Shown in pieces: positions 34,665 to 41,301 of a stretch of DNA of 41,301 nt; the stretch's first letter is position 1; each line of letters begins with the position of its first letter. The stretch spans positions 1-41,301 of the forward strand of contig NZ_KB892792.1 of NCBI RefSeq assembly GCF_000373925.1, written 5' to 3'. The notes beneath the pieces are model-generated. The model ran no database searches, was not told the origin of the DNA, and saw only the letters and a list, made by a program, of their open reading frames with translations. Source of the DNA: Actinopolymorpha alba DSM 45243 (GTDB taxonomy: Bacteria > Actinomycetota > Actinomycetes > Propionibacteriales > Actinopolymorphaceae). A program made the translations under genes and the position numbers.

Positions 34665-35906
34665 CTATGGTCCGTCTGAGCCCGCCGACTTCAAGGACGG
34701 CGAACTGGCTCCCACAGCCACGGTGTCCCAGTCGATGTGGAAGTTGTAGGTCTGCTGGTGTGACTTGCTGTTGGCGGTGAGACTGAGGAACAAGGGGGTC
34801 ATCGCGTCGCGGATGACTCGGCCGACTGGCCCGGCTGCCTTGGCGTTGTTGACTCGGGCTGCCCATTTGATGATCGCCTCGGCGCGCGGCCTGCGAACAG
34901 CCTCGAAGCTGGCCAGCGCTTCGCGCGGGGTGGGTGCGTCGCGCAGGCATTTGGCCAGCACGATCGCGTCCTCGATGCTCAGCGAAGCGCCCTGCCCTGA
35001 GCTTGGCGATGGGGCGTGCGCGGCGTCGCCGAGGACGACGATCCGGTCGGTGTGCCACCGGGGTAGGCGTGGGAGGGTGTGTACGGCGGTCAGCGGGGTG
35101 ATTTCGGACGTGGCGTCGATGAGCCGGAGTGCGGGACCCTCATCGTCGGCGAAGGCCGCGGCCAACTGCCGCCGCAGCTGGCCTTCGCTGATCGCCTCGA
35201 GCTCGCTGCGGGCGGGCTCGTCGCGGCGCGGCAGGTTGGCGAACCACCACACGTCACCGCCAGGCGCCACGACGTGGCCGAAGAAGGCGCGCTTGCCGAA
35301 GATCATCTCGTAGCTGCCGGGCTCGGCATCCATTCGCGCGCCACGCACGTAGCCGCCGGCGTTGAGCAGGCCGGCGTAGGTAGGGGCGGGGGCATCAGGG
35401 TCGATGATTCTGCGGGTCGTGGAGTGTACGCCGTCGCAGCCGACGAGGAGGTCGCCAAATGCCTCGCTGCCGTCGGCGAACTTCACTCGGACACCGTCGC
35501 TTGTCTCCTCGGCCGCGACCATGCGTCGGTCGAACTCGACCCGCACTCCGCGGGCCTCTGCCTGCTCGTGCAGCGCGCGGTACAGGTCGGCACGGGTCAG
35601 AGTGTGGCTTGTGGTTCCGTCTGGCGGGGTGAGCCCGGTGCGGGTCTCGCCCAGCCGCTTGCCAGTGCCGCTACGTAGCACGATTCGCGGCGTCGGGAAC
35701 CCCGCGGCCAAGGCGGCGGTGTCCGCGCCGAGGACGCGCAGCGCGTCGATGCCGTTGGAGCCGAGGGTAAGAAAGGCTCCGGTGGTCGGCGCTGTGGAGC
35801 GGGCCTCGTAGATCACCGGCTCGATGCCTGCCTTCTGCAGGGCGATCGCGGTGACCGGCCCGGCGACGCCACCGCCGACAATCAGTGCGGTACGCACGTG
35901 TGTCAT
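34665..35906 (-). CDS. FAD-dependent monooxygenase (class A, PHBH-like)
   Basis: A 413-residue flavoprotein hydroxylase. The dinucleotide fold ALIVGGGVAGPVTAIALQKA, the DG motif in LLVGCDGVHSTTRR, and the second FAD motif VVLGDAAHAPSPSSGQGASL are all present. Members use NAD(P)H and O2 to hydroxylate aromatics, polyketides or tetracycline-like drugs (TetX type). The start overlaps the PadR stop by 4 bases (ATGA), so it is co-transcribed with its regulator. This PadR pairing suggests induction by an aromatic or antibiotic substrate. Confidence 0.93.
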   Translation of the reverse strand: MTHVRTALIVGGGVAGPVTAIALQKAGIEPVIYEARSTAPTTGAFLTLGSNGIDALRVLGADTAALAAGFPTPRIVLRSGTGKRLGETRTGLTPPDGTTSHTLTRADLYRALHEQAEARGVRVEFDRRMVAAEETSDGVRVKFADGSEAFGDLLVGCDGVHSTTRRIIDPDAPAPTYAGLLNAGGYVRGARMDAEPGSYEMIFGKRAFFGHVVAPGGDVWWFANLPRRDEPARSELEAISEGQLRRQLAAAFADDEGPALRLIDATSEITPLTAVHTLPRLPRWHTDRIVVLGDAAHAPSPSSGQGASLSIEDAIVLAKCLRDAPTPREALASFEAVRRPRAEAIIKWAARVNNAKAAGPVGRVIRDAMTPLFLSLTANSKSHQQTYNFHIDWDTVAVGASSPSLKSAGSDGP

Positions 35907-36550
35907 GACTCCCCTTCATTAGTCCAGGTGTTCTCAGTGCTCTCGGTGTGGGCTTTGCGCTGGCGGTGGAACTCGGCCCACAACGGACCCCAACCGTCCT
36001 GAGGATTGGTGATGCGGTCGACGAACCGCTCGACGAACGCGATCTCCGTGTCGACGATCGCAAGCCGGTAGTCCTCCTCGATCACAAACAGCGGGTGGAC
36101 ATCGGCGGCATGCGCCTGATCAATCTCGGCGAGGATCTCCTTGCGCTGGTCCGCGAGCCGCGCGCTTCGCCGATGAAGCAGGTCGACAACCTCATCGGGT
36201 GCCAGCACGCCGATGACGGACAACGCGGCGACAAAACTCGGGAACTCATACCGCGGCTGCTCGACGAGCTCGCGCAACCAGTCGTGCAGCTCCGCCCGGC
36301 CCGCGTCCGTGAGTGCGTAGACGGTGCGCTCAGGGCGCTGTCCCTCGCGGGTCGTCTCCTGCGCGGCGACGAATCCCGCCCGTTCGAGTTGCTGCACCAC
36401 CATGTACAGCGAGCCGTGGTTGAACTTGATGCTGCGTACATCCCGGTTGTCGCGCAACGTCCGGCTCAGCTCGTACGGATGCATCGGACGCTGACTCAGG
36501 TACGTCAACACCGCCAGCGCCAGCAGGTTGCCGACCTTCCGCCGCGCCAT
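35903..36550 (-). CDS. PadR-family regulator of the FAD monooxygenase
   Basis: A 215-residue PadR with winged helix (LALAVLTYLSQRPMHPYELS, NHGSLYMVVQQLERAGFV, REGQRPERTVY) and Vir_act_alpha_C-type helices at ~95-180. It is clearly related to the PadR at 28908 (same MARRKV/MTRRKV start, same wing motif), so one may be a diverged paralog. It is the first gene of the operon with the monooxygenase. GGGGAGGTGC precedes the ATG. Confidence 0.93.
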   Translation of the reverse strand: MARRKVGNLLALAVLTYLSQRPMHPYELSRTLRDNRDVRSIKFNHGSLYMVVQQLERAGFVAAQETTREGQRPERTVYALTDAGRAELHDWLRELVEQPRYEFPSFVAALSVIGVLAPDEVVDLLHRRSARLADQRKEILAEIDQAHAADVHPLFVIEEDYRLAIVDTEIAFVERFVDRITNPQDGWGPLWAEFHRQRKAHTESTENTWTNEGES

Positions 36551-36563
36551 CCGGCACCTCCCC

Positions 36564-36614
36564 GATAGTCGTTTAGTTAGAACTGACTATCCAGGGTCGA
36601 CTGGCCAGTGTCAA
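36564..36614 (-). promoter_or_regulatory. Second PadR promoter with inverted-repeat operator
   Basis: On the minus strand TTGACA (36614-36609), 17-base spacer, GATAGT (36591-36586). The -10 is inside an inverted repeat GATAGTC (36564-36570) and GACTATC (36585-36591) with 14 bases between. The architecture copies that at 29669-29715, although the repeat sequence and spacing differ, which fits each PadR reading its own site. Confidence 0.75.
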
Positions 36615-36648
36615 CTATGGTCAGAGGAGATGCTCATGCGGATCACCA

Positions 36649-37182
36649 TCAGCGTTCGGCGGCCGCTCGCAGGTCCAGCAGCGCCGACTCGGCGAGGATC
36701 AGGGCGACCGTGTCAGCGAGCGAGGTGGACTCGTCGACCACCCGCTCGGCGACCGACGGCAGCAGGTCACGGCGTTCGTACCACTCCCGCATCTGGGTGA
36801 CGGTGAATTCGCTGGCCTCCGGTCGGGTGGCGTGGCGGCGGGCGGTCTCGTCGAACGAGACGTCGAGGTAGTAGAAGAGCGAGACGCCACGGTGGTCGGC
36901 ATGGAGTCCGGCGAGCATCGTGCCGTACCGCTCGGCGCTCAGGATGCCGTCGAGCACCACGTGGTAGCCGTGGTCGAGGGCGTGCCGAGCAGCGAGGTCG
37001 ATGAGTCCGATCGCCGGGTTGCCCGGCGTGTCATGGACCCTGAGAACGACCCGGCGAAGGATGTCCTGGCTCACCCAGGCGACGCCTCTGCCGTACGCCG
37101 AGCGGATCGCCCGGGCGATCGTGCTCTTCCCCGATCCGGAGTTGCCGCGGACAACGATCAGTCTGGTTTCGTCAGTACCCAC
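36649..37182 (-). CDS. P-loop kinase (AAA/zeta-toxin-like small-molecule kinase)
   Basis: A 177-residue P-loop phosphotransferase. GTG 37182 (VGTDETRLIVVRGNSGSGKS) follows GAGG; a longer frame to 37278 would run into the hairpin at 37261-37294. Walker A is RGNSGSGKST; WVSQDILRR and VVLDGIL follow, and R residues in FDETARRHATRP suggest a lid. Relatives include zeta toxins and antibiotic kinases such as chloramphenicol phosphotransferase; no antitoxin gene is next to it. The substrate is unknown. Confidence 0.8.
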   Translation of the reverse strand: MGTDETRLIVVRGNSGSGKSTIARAIRSAYGRGVAWVSQDILRRVVLRVHDTPGNPAIGLIDLAARHALDHGYHVVLDGILSAERYGTMLAGLHADHRGVSLFYYLDVSFDETARRHATRPEASEFTVTQMREWYERRDLLPSVAERVVDESTSLADTVALILAESALLDLRAAAER

Positions 37183-37260
37183 CCGCACCTCGCGCAGGCT
37201 AGCGGCCCGCGCCGACGGCTCGCGGTTCTGGCACCGCGGCAGCGAGTGGTCAGAACGCGT

Positions 37261-37294
37261 GAATGCGCCGGCGGGCAAGGCCGCCGGCGCATTC
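37261..37294. terminator. Perfect 14-bp hairpin
   Basis: GAATGCGCCGGCGG (37261-37274), loop GCAAGG, exact complement 37281-37294. It lies just past the 3' end of the PNPOx-like pseudogene (minus strand, stop at 37304) and upstream of the kinase start, so it most likely ended transcription of the former. Confidence 0.7.
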
Positions 37295-37303
37295 GGTCGG
37301 GTG

Positions 37304-37568
37304 TCAGATCAGCCACCGCTGCTGGCGGACGATGGGCAGCCGCGCCCAGATCCGGCCCAGACCCCAGGTGTTACCCGCCGCGGTCACGGCGATGCGGGAG
37401 GTGGCGGACGTCCGCACGAGTACGGCGAAGTCGTGGTCCAGGGTGAATGACCGGGAGGACGGCCGGCAGCGCCCGGTCGGTGTAGACGAGCCGCCCGATC
37501 GGGACGAGGGCGGGTAGGCGCAGGCACTCCTGCCGGTCGAGTTCGCGGAAACCCGCGTAGCCGTGCAT
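37304..37568 (-). pseudogene. PNPOx-like (Pyridox_ox_2) gene, frameshifted
   Basis: From ATG 37568 the frame reads MHGYAGFRELDRQECLRLPA, then IGRLVYTDRALPAVLPV, which is the N-terminus of pyridoxamine-5'-phosphate-oxidase-fold proteins of the actinobacterial Pyridox_ox_2 type. After VLPV (about 37447) the sequence continues only in another frame (FTLDHDFAVLVRTSATSRI, ending WLI at TGA 37304-37306). At ~88 codons it is also shorter than the usual ~140. So a frameshift and probably a deletion have inactivated it. Confidence 0.7.
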
Positions 37569-37612
37569 GCGGCCTTGCGGACCTCGGCCTAGTCAAGTCC
37601 GCCTCAGCTGAA

Positions 37613-37879
37613 GTGCGAGCCCATCAGCTTCCGCCACTCTTCAAGCTGTACGTCCTCAACAACGAGGAAGCCTTCTTCGGCTTCTACTCCATCACCGAAC
37701 ACCCGGTGACGCTTGATGGCGAGTCGGTACCCATCTACGACGTGCTCGGAAAGGATGCATCGCTCTTCCACTTCACCACCAGCGAAGACGACACATCCAA
37801 CGGTCCGCGCTACGTACAGGAGGCGCGGGCATGGTTCGAGTCGGTGTGGACGACACTCGCCCAGGTCTACAAGCTATGA
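37613..37879 (+). pseudogene. C-terminal fragment of an unrecognised protein
   Basis: From GTG 37613 there are 88 residues (FKLYVLNNEEAFFGFYSITE, VPIYDVLGKDASLFHF, ending FESVWTTLAQVYKL). The frame is open upstream past the presumed start and has no ribosome site. The pattern looks like the C-terminal domain of longer actinobacterial proteins, possibly regulators, that I cannot name. The 5' part seems cut off where it meets the PNPOx-like pseudogene (37569-37612). The stop overlaps the HAD start (ATGA), so it was the first gene of that operon. Confidence 0.5.
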
Positions 37880-38553
37880 CGGCCGCCGAGTTGGTTCGGG
37901 CCAGCAAGGCGATCCTCCTCGATTTCGACGGGCCCGTGTGCGGGGTCTTCGCGGGTCGCCCGGCTTCAGCCGTCGCCTCGCAGCTGCGTCGCCTGTTGGC
38001 TGACCGTGGCCTCGGCCCGATGGCCGAGTTCGCTCCGAACCGGGACCCGTTGAAGCTTTTGAGCTGGATTGGGGAACACCATCCCCAGCATGCCGGAGCC
38101 GTCGACGACGCCCTAACGGCTGAAGAGACGAGAGCCGTGGAATCGGCCAAGCCCACAGCGCACGCCGACGTGGTGATCAAAGCCGCGGTTCGCACGGGAC
38201 GCCCCGTCGCGATCGTCAGCAACAACTCAGGAGCGGCCATCAGCCGCTACCTCGCACTGCACGGACTGGCAGACGAGATAGCTCTGATCGTTGGGCGGGC
38301 ATATGCCGACCCCGGGCGGCTGAAACCGCACCCCTGGGCAGTCGAACAGGCAGTACAGGGGCTAGACGTTCGGGCCGATGATTGCGTTCTGATCGGCGAC
38401 TCCGTGGCCGACATGCAGGCATCCCGCGTGGCAGGCGTACGCGCCATTGGTTTCTCCAAAGGCGACTTCCGAGGGCCGGCGCTTACCGAGGCCGGCGCCG
38501 AAGCGGTCATTGACGACATGGGCACCGTCGAAGCCGCTCTGGAGCAGACGTGA
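37876..38553 (+). CDS. HAD-family phosphatase
   Basis: A 225-residue haloacid dehalogenase-like phosphatase. Motif I is ILLDFDGPVCGVF (nucleophile Asp plus acid Asp), motif II VAIVSNNSG, motif III Lys in RLKPHPWAVEQA and motif IV LIGDSVADMQAS. The ATG at 37876 overlaps the preceding stop; the frame extends upstream to 37831 only as a shadow. It overlaps the phosphotransferase downstream (GTGA). Substrate unknown. Confidence 0.92.
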   Translation: MTAAELVRASKAILLDFDGPVCGVFAGRPASAVASQLRRLLADRGLGPMAEFAPNRDPLKLLSWIGEHHPQHAGAVDDALTAEETRAVESAKPTAHADVVIKAAVRTGRPVAIVSNNSGAAISRYLALHGLADEIALIVGRAYADPGRLKPHPWAVEQAVQGLDVRADDCVLIGDSVADMQASRVAGVRAIGFSKGDFRGPALTEAGAEAVIDDMGTVEAALEQT

Positions 38554-39383
38554 CGAGCGCCGAACCCATCGCCGTCCCGGCGAACGTCGCGGTCGCCGTC
38601 CGCGAAGAGTGGCCAGATGCTGGGAACGATTGGGCAGAGCAAGTCCTGGAGGAACTGCACGATGTGTGCGGGCGGCACCGCGCAAGACCTATCCGCGTCC
38701 TTCCTGCCAGGTACGGCTTCGTAGTCGCAGCAGACGCTTCGGGGCAGGCGCTCATCATTCGCGCGAGCCCCGACCCGGCTGGGCCGAACCAGGCAATGGT
38801 GGCGAGCACGCTGGCCGACCTCGGGATCGCACCAAGGCTTCACGAGGTGAGGGTCACCAGGGCCGGCACGTGGACGGTCATGGACCAGGTGCTTCCCGGT
38901 ACGGCACTGACCGACCTCGAGCTCGCGGCGCCACCGGTTGATGCCCTAGCCGCAGTCATCCGTCCGATGATCGTGTGTGACGTACCGATTCCTGACGTGC
39001 CCCGGCTCTCCACCTGGCTGCGTAAACGACTTCATGCCGACCACCTCAGCGACACAGCAGCGAGCCTTGGGCCCGTCTCGCCCGAAGCGCGGCGGGAAGC
39101 GCTGCGGATCCTCGACAGCCTGACTAGCAATCCAGCGGACACAGGCATCTGCCACGGCGACACCTCCTGGGGAAACGTCCTCCAGGCTCGCGGAGGCCGG
39201 CTCTACCTCATCGACCCGCGAGGCATGCTCGGCGATGTCGCCTACGACGCAGCCGTCCTCGCGCTGAAAGCCGCCAGGCTTGCACCGCCAACCGACGTCG
39301 CCAAGCACCTCACCGACCGGGCCGGCCTTGACCTCGATCGCGTCTATGCATGGCTCATCGTTGCCCGCGCCGCCCGAGTCTGA
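38550..39383 (+). CDS. Aminoglycoside phosphotransferase-fold kinase
   Basis: A 277-residue APH/choline-kinase fold protein. The N-lobe has VLPARYGFVVAADASGQALI; the catalytic loop is GICHGDTSWGNVL (His-Gly-Asp-x4-Asn), followed by the metal Asp in LYLIDPRGMLGD. The order HAD then APH, with overlapping ends, recurs in actinomycetes and suggests phosphorylation and dephosphorylation of one small metabolite rather than drug resistance as such; that is inference. GTG 38550 is the start. Confidence 0.85.
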   Translation: MTSAEPIAVPANVAVAVREEWPDAGNDWAEQVLEELHDVCGRHRARPIRVLPARYGFVVAADASGQALIIRASPDPAGPNQAMVASTLADLGIAPRLHEVRVTRAGTWTVMDQVLPGTALTDLELAAPPVDALAAVIRPMIVCDVPIPDVPRLSTWLRKRLHADHLSDTAASLGPVSPEARREALRILDSLTSNPADTGICHGDTSWGNVLQARGGRLYLIDPRGMLGDVAYDAAVLALKAARLAPPTDVAKHLTDRAGLDLDRVYAWLIVARAARV

Positions 39384-39434
39384 TCCACACAGTTGGTCCG
39401 GCCGTCGGCACGGACAGAGACCCGCCGCAAGCTT

Positions 39435-39466
39435 GAGCGCCCCGCCGCATCGCGGTCGGGGCGCTC
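39435..39466 (+). terminator. Terminator of the HAD-APH operon
   Basis: GAGCGCCCCG (39435-39444) pairs with CGGGGCGCTC (39457-39466); inside, CCGC and GCGG pair around ATC, giving a nearly continuous 14-bp stem. It begins 51 bases after the phosphotransferase stop. Confidence 0.65.
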
Positions 39467-39809
39467 GAAGTCCGGGGGCCTTCCGACGTTCCGCCCCACC
39501 TCCCGTAGGTGCGGCCGGCCGCGGCGAGGGTGGCTTCGCCCGGTAGGTGGACCAGGATGCCTGATCTTGGCTGGCGCCTGCCTGCGCTGTCCACAGGCTC
39601 AGCAGCAGCTATGCCTGATCGAACAGACGTTTGAGTTGATCAGCGCTGCCACGCTACGGTGAGTCTCCGCTGAGGGTCGTAATTGGACGAACCTTGGGCA
39701 GGGACATCAGGCGACCCTCAGCGGTTCACTTTGCCATCGCCGTCGCGCGGGGAGTAGGGCAGCGTCAACCATCACTCGTGTCTGCTGAACTGACCTGTGC
39801 AGATTCAAG

Positions 39810-39867
39810 GCGCCGCTGACGCGGCGCACCGCCCGGCTACCGCCCTTGCGGGCGGCGCCGGGGCGCC
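39810..39867. terminator. Cluster of three GC-rich hairpins
   Basis: Three adjoining stems: GCGCCGC/GCGGCGC (39810-39827, loop TGAC), CCGCCC/GGGCGG (39840-39855, loop TTGC) and GGCGCC/GGCGCC (39854-39867, 2-base centre). The second and third share bases and so are alternatives. They follow the APH(6)-like gene (minus strand, stop at 39915) and probably terminate it. Confidence 0.55.
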
Positions 39868-39914
39868 GTCCTCGGGTTCACCGGGCGGCCGAAGGCGACC
39901 GTACAGAGTCCGGA

Positions 39915-40823
39915 TCACAGCAGGATGGATGCGGCGCGTATGAACGCGTCGTGCATCGCCTTGTCTCCGATTGACAGGAACCAGGACCCCGCCTGGGTTG
40001 CTTGGGCGAACAGCCAGGCCCGAGTCCGATGTCGCTCGAGTCCGAGCCGGTCCGCCAGGGCATCAACTCGCGCGGTGGTTTCAGCCTCGTGCCAGTCGTG
40101 TTGGAGGAACCTCGCGGCATCGGACGATGGGTCGCCCGCCATCGAGGAGGGGTCGATGGCCAGCCAACCGCGCTGGGACAGCAGAACGTTGCGCCGATGG
40201 AAGTCGCCATGAAGCAGGACAGTGCGACCCGATGCGGCAGGTAGGGAGGTGTACAGCTGGGCGGCCTCGCGAAATGGCCCGGGATCAACAACGTCACCAA
40301 ACTGGTCGGCACGCTCCTCCATGAGCTGCGCATGGGTGACACAGTTCCTGGCGAGGGTTTCCACGCTATCCGAAGCAGGAACCTCGGCCGCCCACAACTG
40401 CGGGAGGACCTCGGCGGCGACGTCATCCGCGTCGGCCGGAGACAGGTCCGCGGCGTCGGTGCCCGGGATACACAGCTCCATCAACGTGGCCCGGATCGCC
40501 GGGTCATGAGCGAAGAGCCTCACCGCGCCCCGGCCTCCCCAGGCCCGCAGGGCAGTGACGTGATCATGGGTTACGGGCATCGGCACGGTGATCTGGAGTA
40601 CCGCCATCTCACCAGAGCTCAGCTTCACCGGAGCGGTCCAGCTCGAATCACCGCCTGAGGCGAACGCGGGAAGCAACGTAAGGTCCCACCTGGTGACACA
40701 GGTCGCGATCAGGTCGGGCAGTTCCTGCAGCCAGGCTGCGCCATCGGAGTAATACGACCGGATCCTGTCCGCGAGATCCGGCGGGATGAGGCTGTCCACG
40801 TCCCCTGGCTTGGCGTCGGCCAC
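39915..40823 (-). CDS. APH(6)-like aminoglycoside/hydroxyurea kinase
   Basis: A 302-residue kinase resembling the APH_6_hur family (streptomycin 6-phosphotransferase and relatives, 280-310 residues). The order of features fits: FASGGDSSWTAPVKLSSGEM, VLQITVPMPVTHDHVTALRA, a MELCIPGTDAADL hinge, then the catalytic VLLHGDFHRRNVLLS and WLAIDPSSMAGDPSSDAARF. GTG 40823 follows GGAAGGGG at good spacing; the longer frame to 41132 has no support. It may give streptomycin-type resistance or phosphorylate a natural product; the sequence alone does not decide. Confidence 0.88.
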   Translation of the reverse strand: MADAKPGDVDSLIPPDLADRIRSYYSDGAAWLQELPDLIATCVTRWDLTLLPAFASGGDSSWTAPVKLSSGEMAVLQITVPMPVTHDHVTALRAWGGRGAVRLFAHDPAIRATLMELCIPGTDAADLSPADADDVAAEVLPQLWAAEVPASDSVETLARNCVTHAQLMEERADQFGDVVDPGPFREAAQLYTSLPAASGRTVLLHGDFHRRNVLLSQRGWLAIDPSSMAGDPSSDAARFLQHDWHEAETTARVDALADRLGLERHRTRAWLFAQATQAGSWFLSIGDKAMHDAFIRAASILL

Positions 40824-41077
40824 GTCAATGCCCCTTCCAGCTCGGTGGACAATGCGGCGAAACGGCACGCTACAAGCCAGGAAGCCACCCGCGCCAGCCA
40901 ATTGGGGTTCGCGATGGGCTGACGGCGCCGTGTCGTTCTCCCCCTGACCCCTCATGGGAAGCTGGACTGCCAGCCACTTTCGGGGACACCAGCGACTACT
41001 TCGAAGACGAGTATGGAAACGACTAGACGAGTGATTCCTAACTCTGTTCGGTGTGGCTGCTGGGATCTTGACGCGGC

Positions 41078-41123
41078 GGAGGGTATCGATGTCGTTTTGT
41101 GACGAACAACCTCGATACCCTCC
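41078..41123. promoter_or_regulatory. Hairpin enclosing the IS982 transposase start
   Basis: GGAGGGTATCGA (41078-41089) pairs exactly with TCGATACCCTCC (41112-41123). The interior also holds TCGT/ACGA arms. The GTG start at 41099 and its upstream bases sit in the loop. In RNA entering from outside, this would hide the translation start, as known for other IS elements that limit transposase by impinging transcription. Confidence 0.6.
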
Positions 41124-41301
41124 TGACCGCACTGTATGTGTACATCGATGATCACGTGGTGGAGGCGCACCAGCGGACGCCGGGTCGGCCGAAGAGACTG
41201 ACTGATGCCGAGCTGGTCTGTTTGGCGGTTGCCCAGGTTCTGTTGGGTTACCCGTCCCAGCATCACTGGCTGCGCGCCTGCTACGGCCGGCTCGGGCACC
41301 T
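41099..41301 (+). CDS. IS982-family transposase, N-terminal part (window edge)
   Basis: GTG 41099 opens a frame to the window end, 67 residues. VTNNLDTLLTALYVYIDDHV, then RPKRLTDAELVCLAVAQVLL, GYPSQHHWLRACYGRLGHL match the N-terminus of actinobacterial IS982 transposases. The catalytic DDE residues lie beyond the edge. The left IS end should be between 40900 and 41098; I could not fix the terminal inverted repeat without the right end. Confidence 0.85.
   Translation, partial: MTNNLDTLLTALYVYIDDHVVEAHQRTPGRPKRLTDAELVCLAVAQVLLGYPSQHHWLRACYGRLGH

Larger units (their letters stand above)
39384..39914. other. Convergent intergenic region rich in hairpins
   Basis: These 531 bases lie between two convergent kinase genes. 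Apart from the terminator-like stems at 39435-39466 and 39810-39867, I see no gene: open frames here lack ribosome sites and are Arg/Pro-rich shadows. The middle (39560-39790) holds nothing I can interpret. Confidence 0.5.

Noticed and set aside
36649-37182. P-loop kinase as a zeta toxin of a toxin-antitoxin pair
   Set aside because: No small epsilon-like antitoxin gene is adjacent on either side; a general small-molecule kinase is safer.
39393-39662. Plus-strand ORFs after the HAD-APH operon
   Set aside because: They run through the terminator hairpin, have no ribosome site and are Arg/Ser/Pro-rich.

Overview
The window is high-GC DNA with coding on both strands. Typical actinobacterial families are present: a DUF222/HNH (13E12-type) endonuclease, a mycothiol-dependent maleylpyruvate-isomerase-like (DinB fold) protein, PadR/HxlR/WYL regulators, Tat-type signal peptides, and many GTG starts with 4-bp start/stop overlaps. 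It most likely comes from a soil or plant-associated actinomycete chromosome; I cannot name the genus from sequence alone. No rRNA, tRNA, CRISPR array or phage module was seen. Both edges fall in transposase genes: the 3' end of a DDE transposase (1-261) and the 5' end of an IS982-type transposase (41099-41301).

Layout. 0.9-7.6 kb: secreted endonuclease/exonuclease/phosphatase-fold protein, tandem-GNAT protein, the pta-ackA acetate operon, and a Tat-exported ChaN/Tiki-like protein. 7.7-10.6 kb: a truncated WYL regulator abutting a secreted peptidoglycan-binding-like protein that has lost its start, an AA10 lytic polysaccharide monooxygenase and a DUF899 thioredoxin-fold protein. 10.7-15.9 kb: NADP-type glutamate dehydrogenase, Gfo/Idh/MocA oxidoreductase, an XRE regulator divergent from a SnoaL-like and a DUF1330 protein, and a small membrane protein. 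15.9-19.7 kb: a membrane-anchored esterase followed by a large membrane-anchored multicopper oxidase. 20-25.3 kb: a sugar operon (binding protein, two permeases, GH32 fructosidase, LacI regulator) behind a perfect 16-bp palindromic operator. The second permease seems to have lost about 60 internal residues and no ATPase is encoded. 25.3-26.7 kb: soluble transhydrogenase sthA.

26.8-41 kb is an accessory, resistance-like region. It holds a DrrAB-type ABC exporter with a PadR regulator, an alpha/beta hydrolase divergent from an HxlR-SCP2 fusion, the maleylpyruvate isomerase-like protein, transposase scars, the DUF222/HNH gene, a PadR-FAD monooxygenase operon, a P-loop kinase, a HAD phosphatase-APH kinase operon and an APH(6)-like kinase. 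Gene decay is frequent here: a uridine-kinase-like pseudogene without its P-loop, a frameshifted PNPOx-like gene, an N-truncated gene and a probable frameshift at the exporter ATPase start.

The strongest non-coding signals are the LacI-type palindrome at 19952-19967, two PadR promoters with matching architecture (TTGACA, 17-bp spacer, -10 inside an inverted repeat; 29669-29715 and 36564-36614), a perfect 17-bp inverted repeat at 34520-34563, and a hairpin enclosing the IS982 start codon (41078-41123). I did not find a clearly new multi-gene system. The best leads are the regulatory architecture and the scarred junctions.
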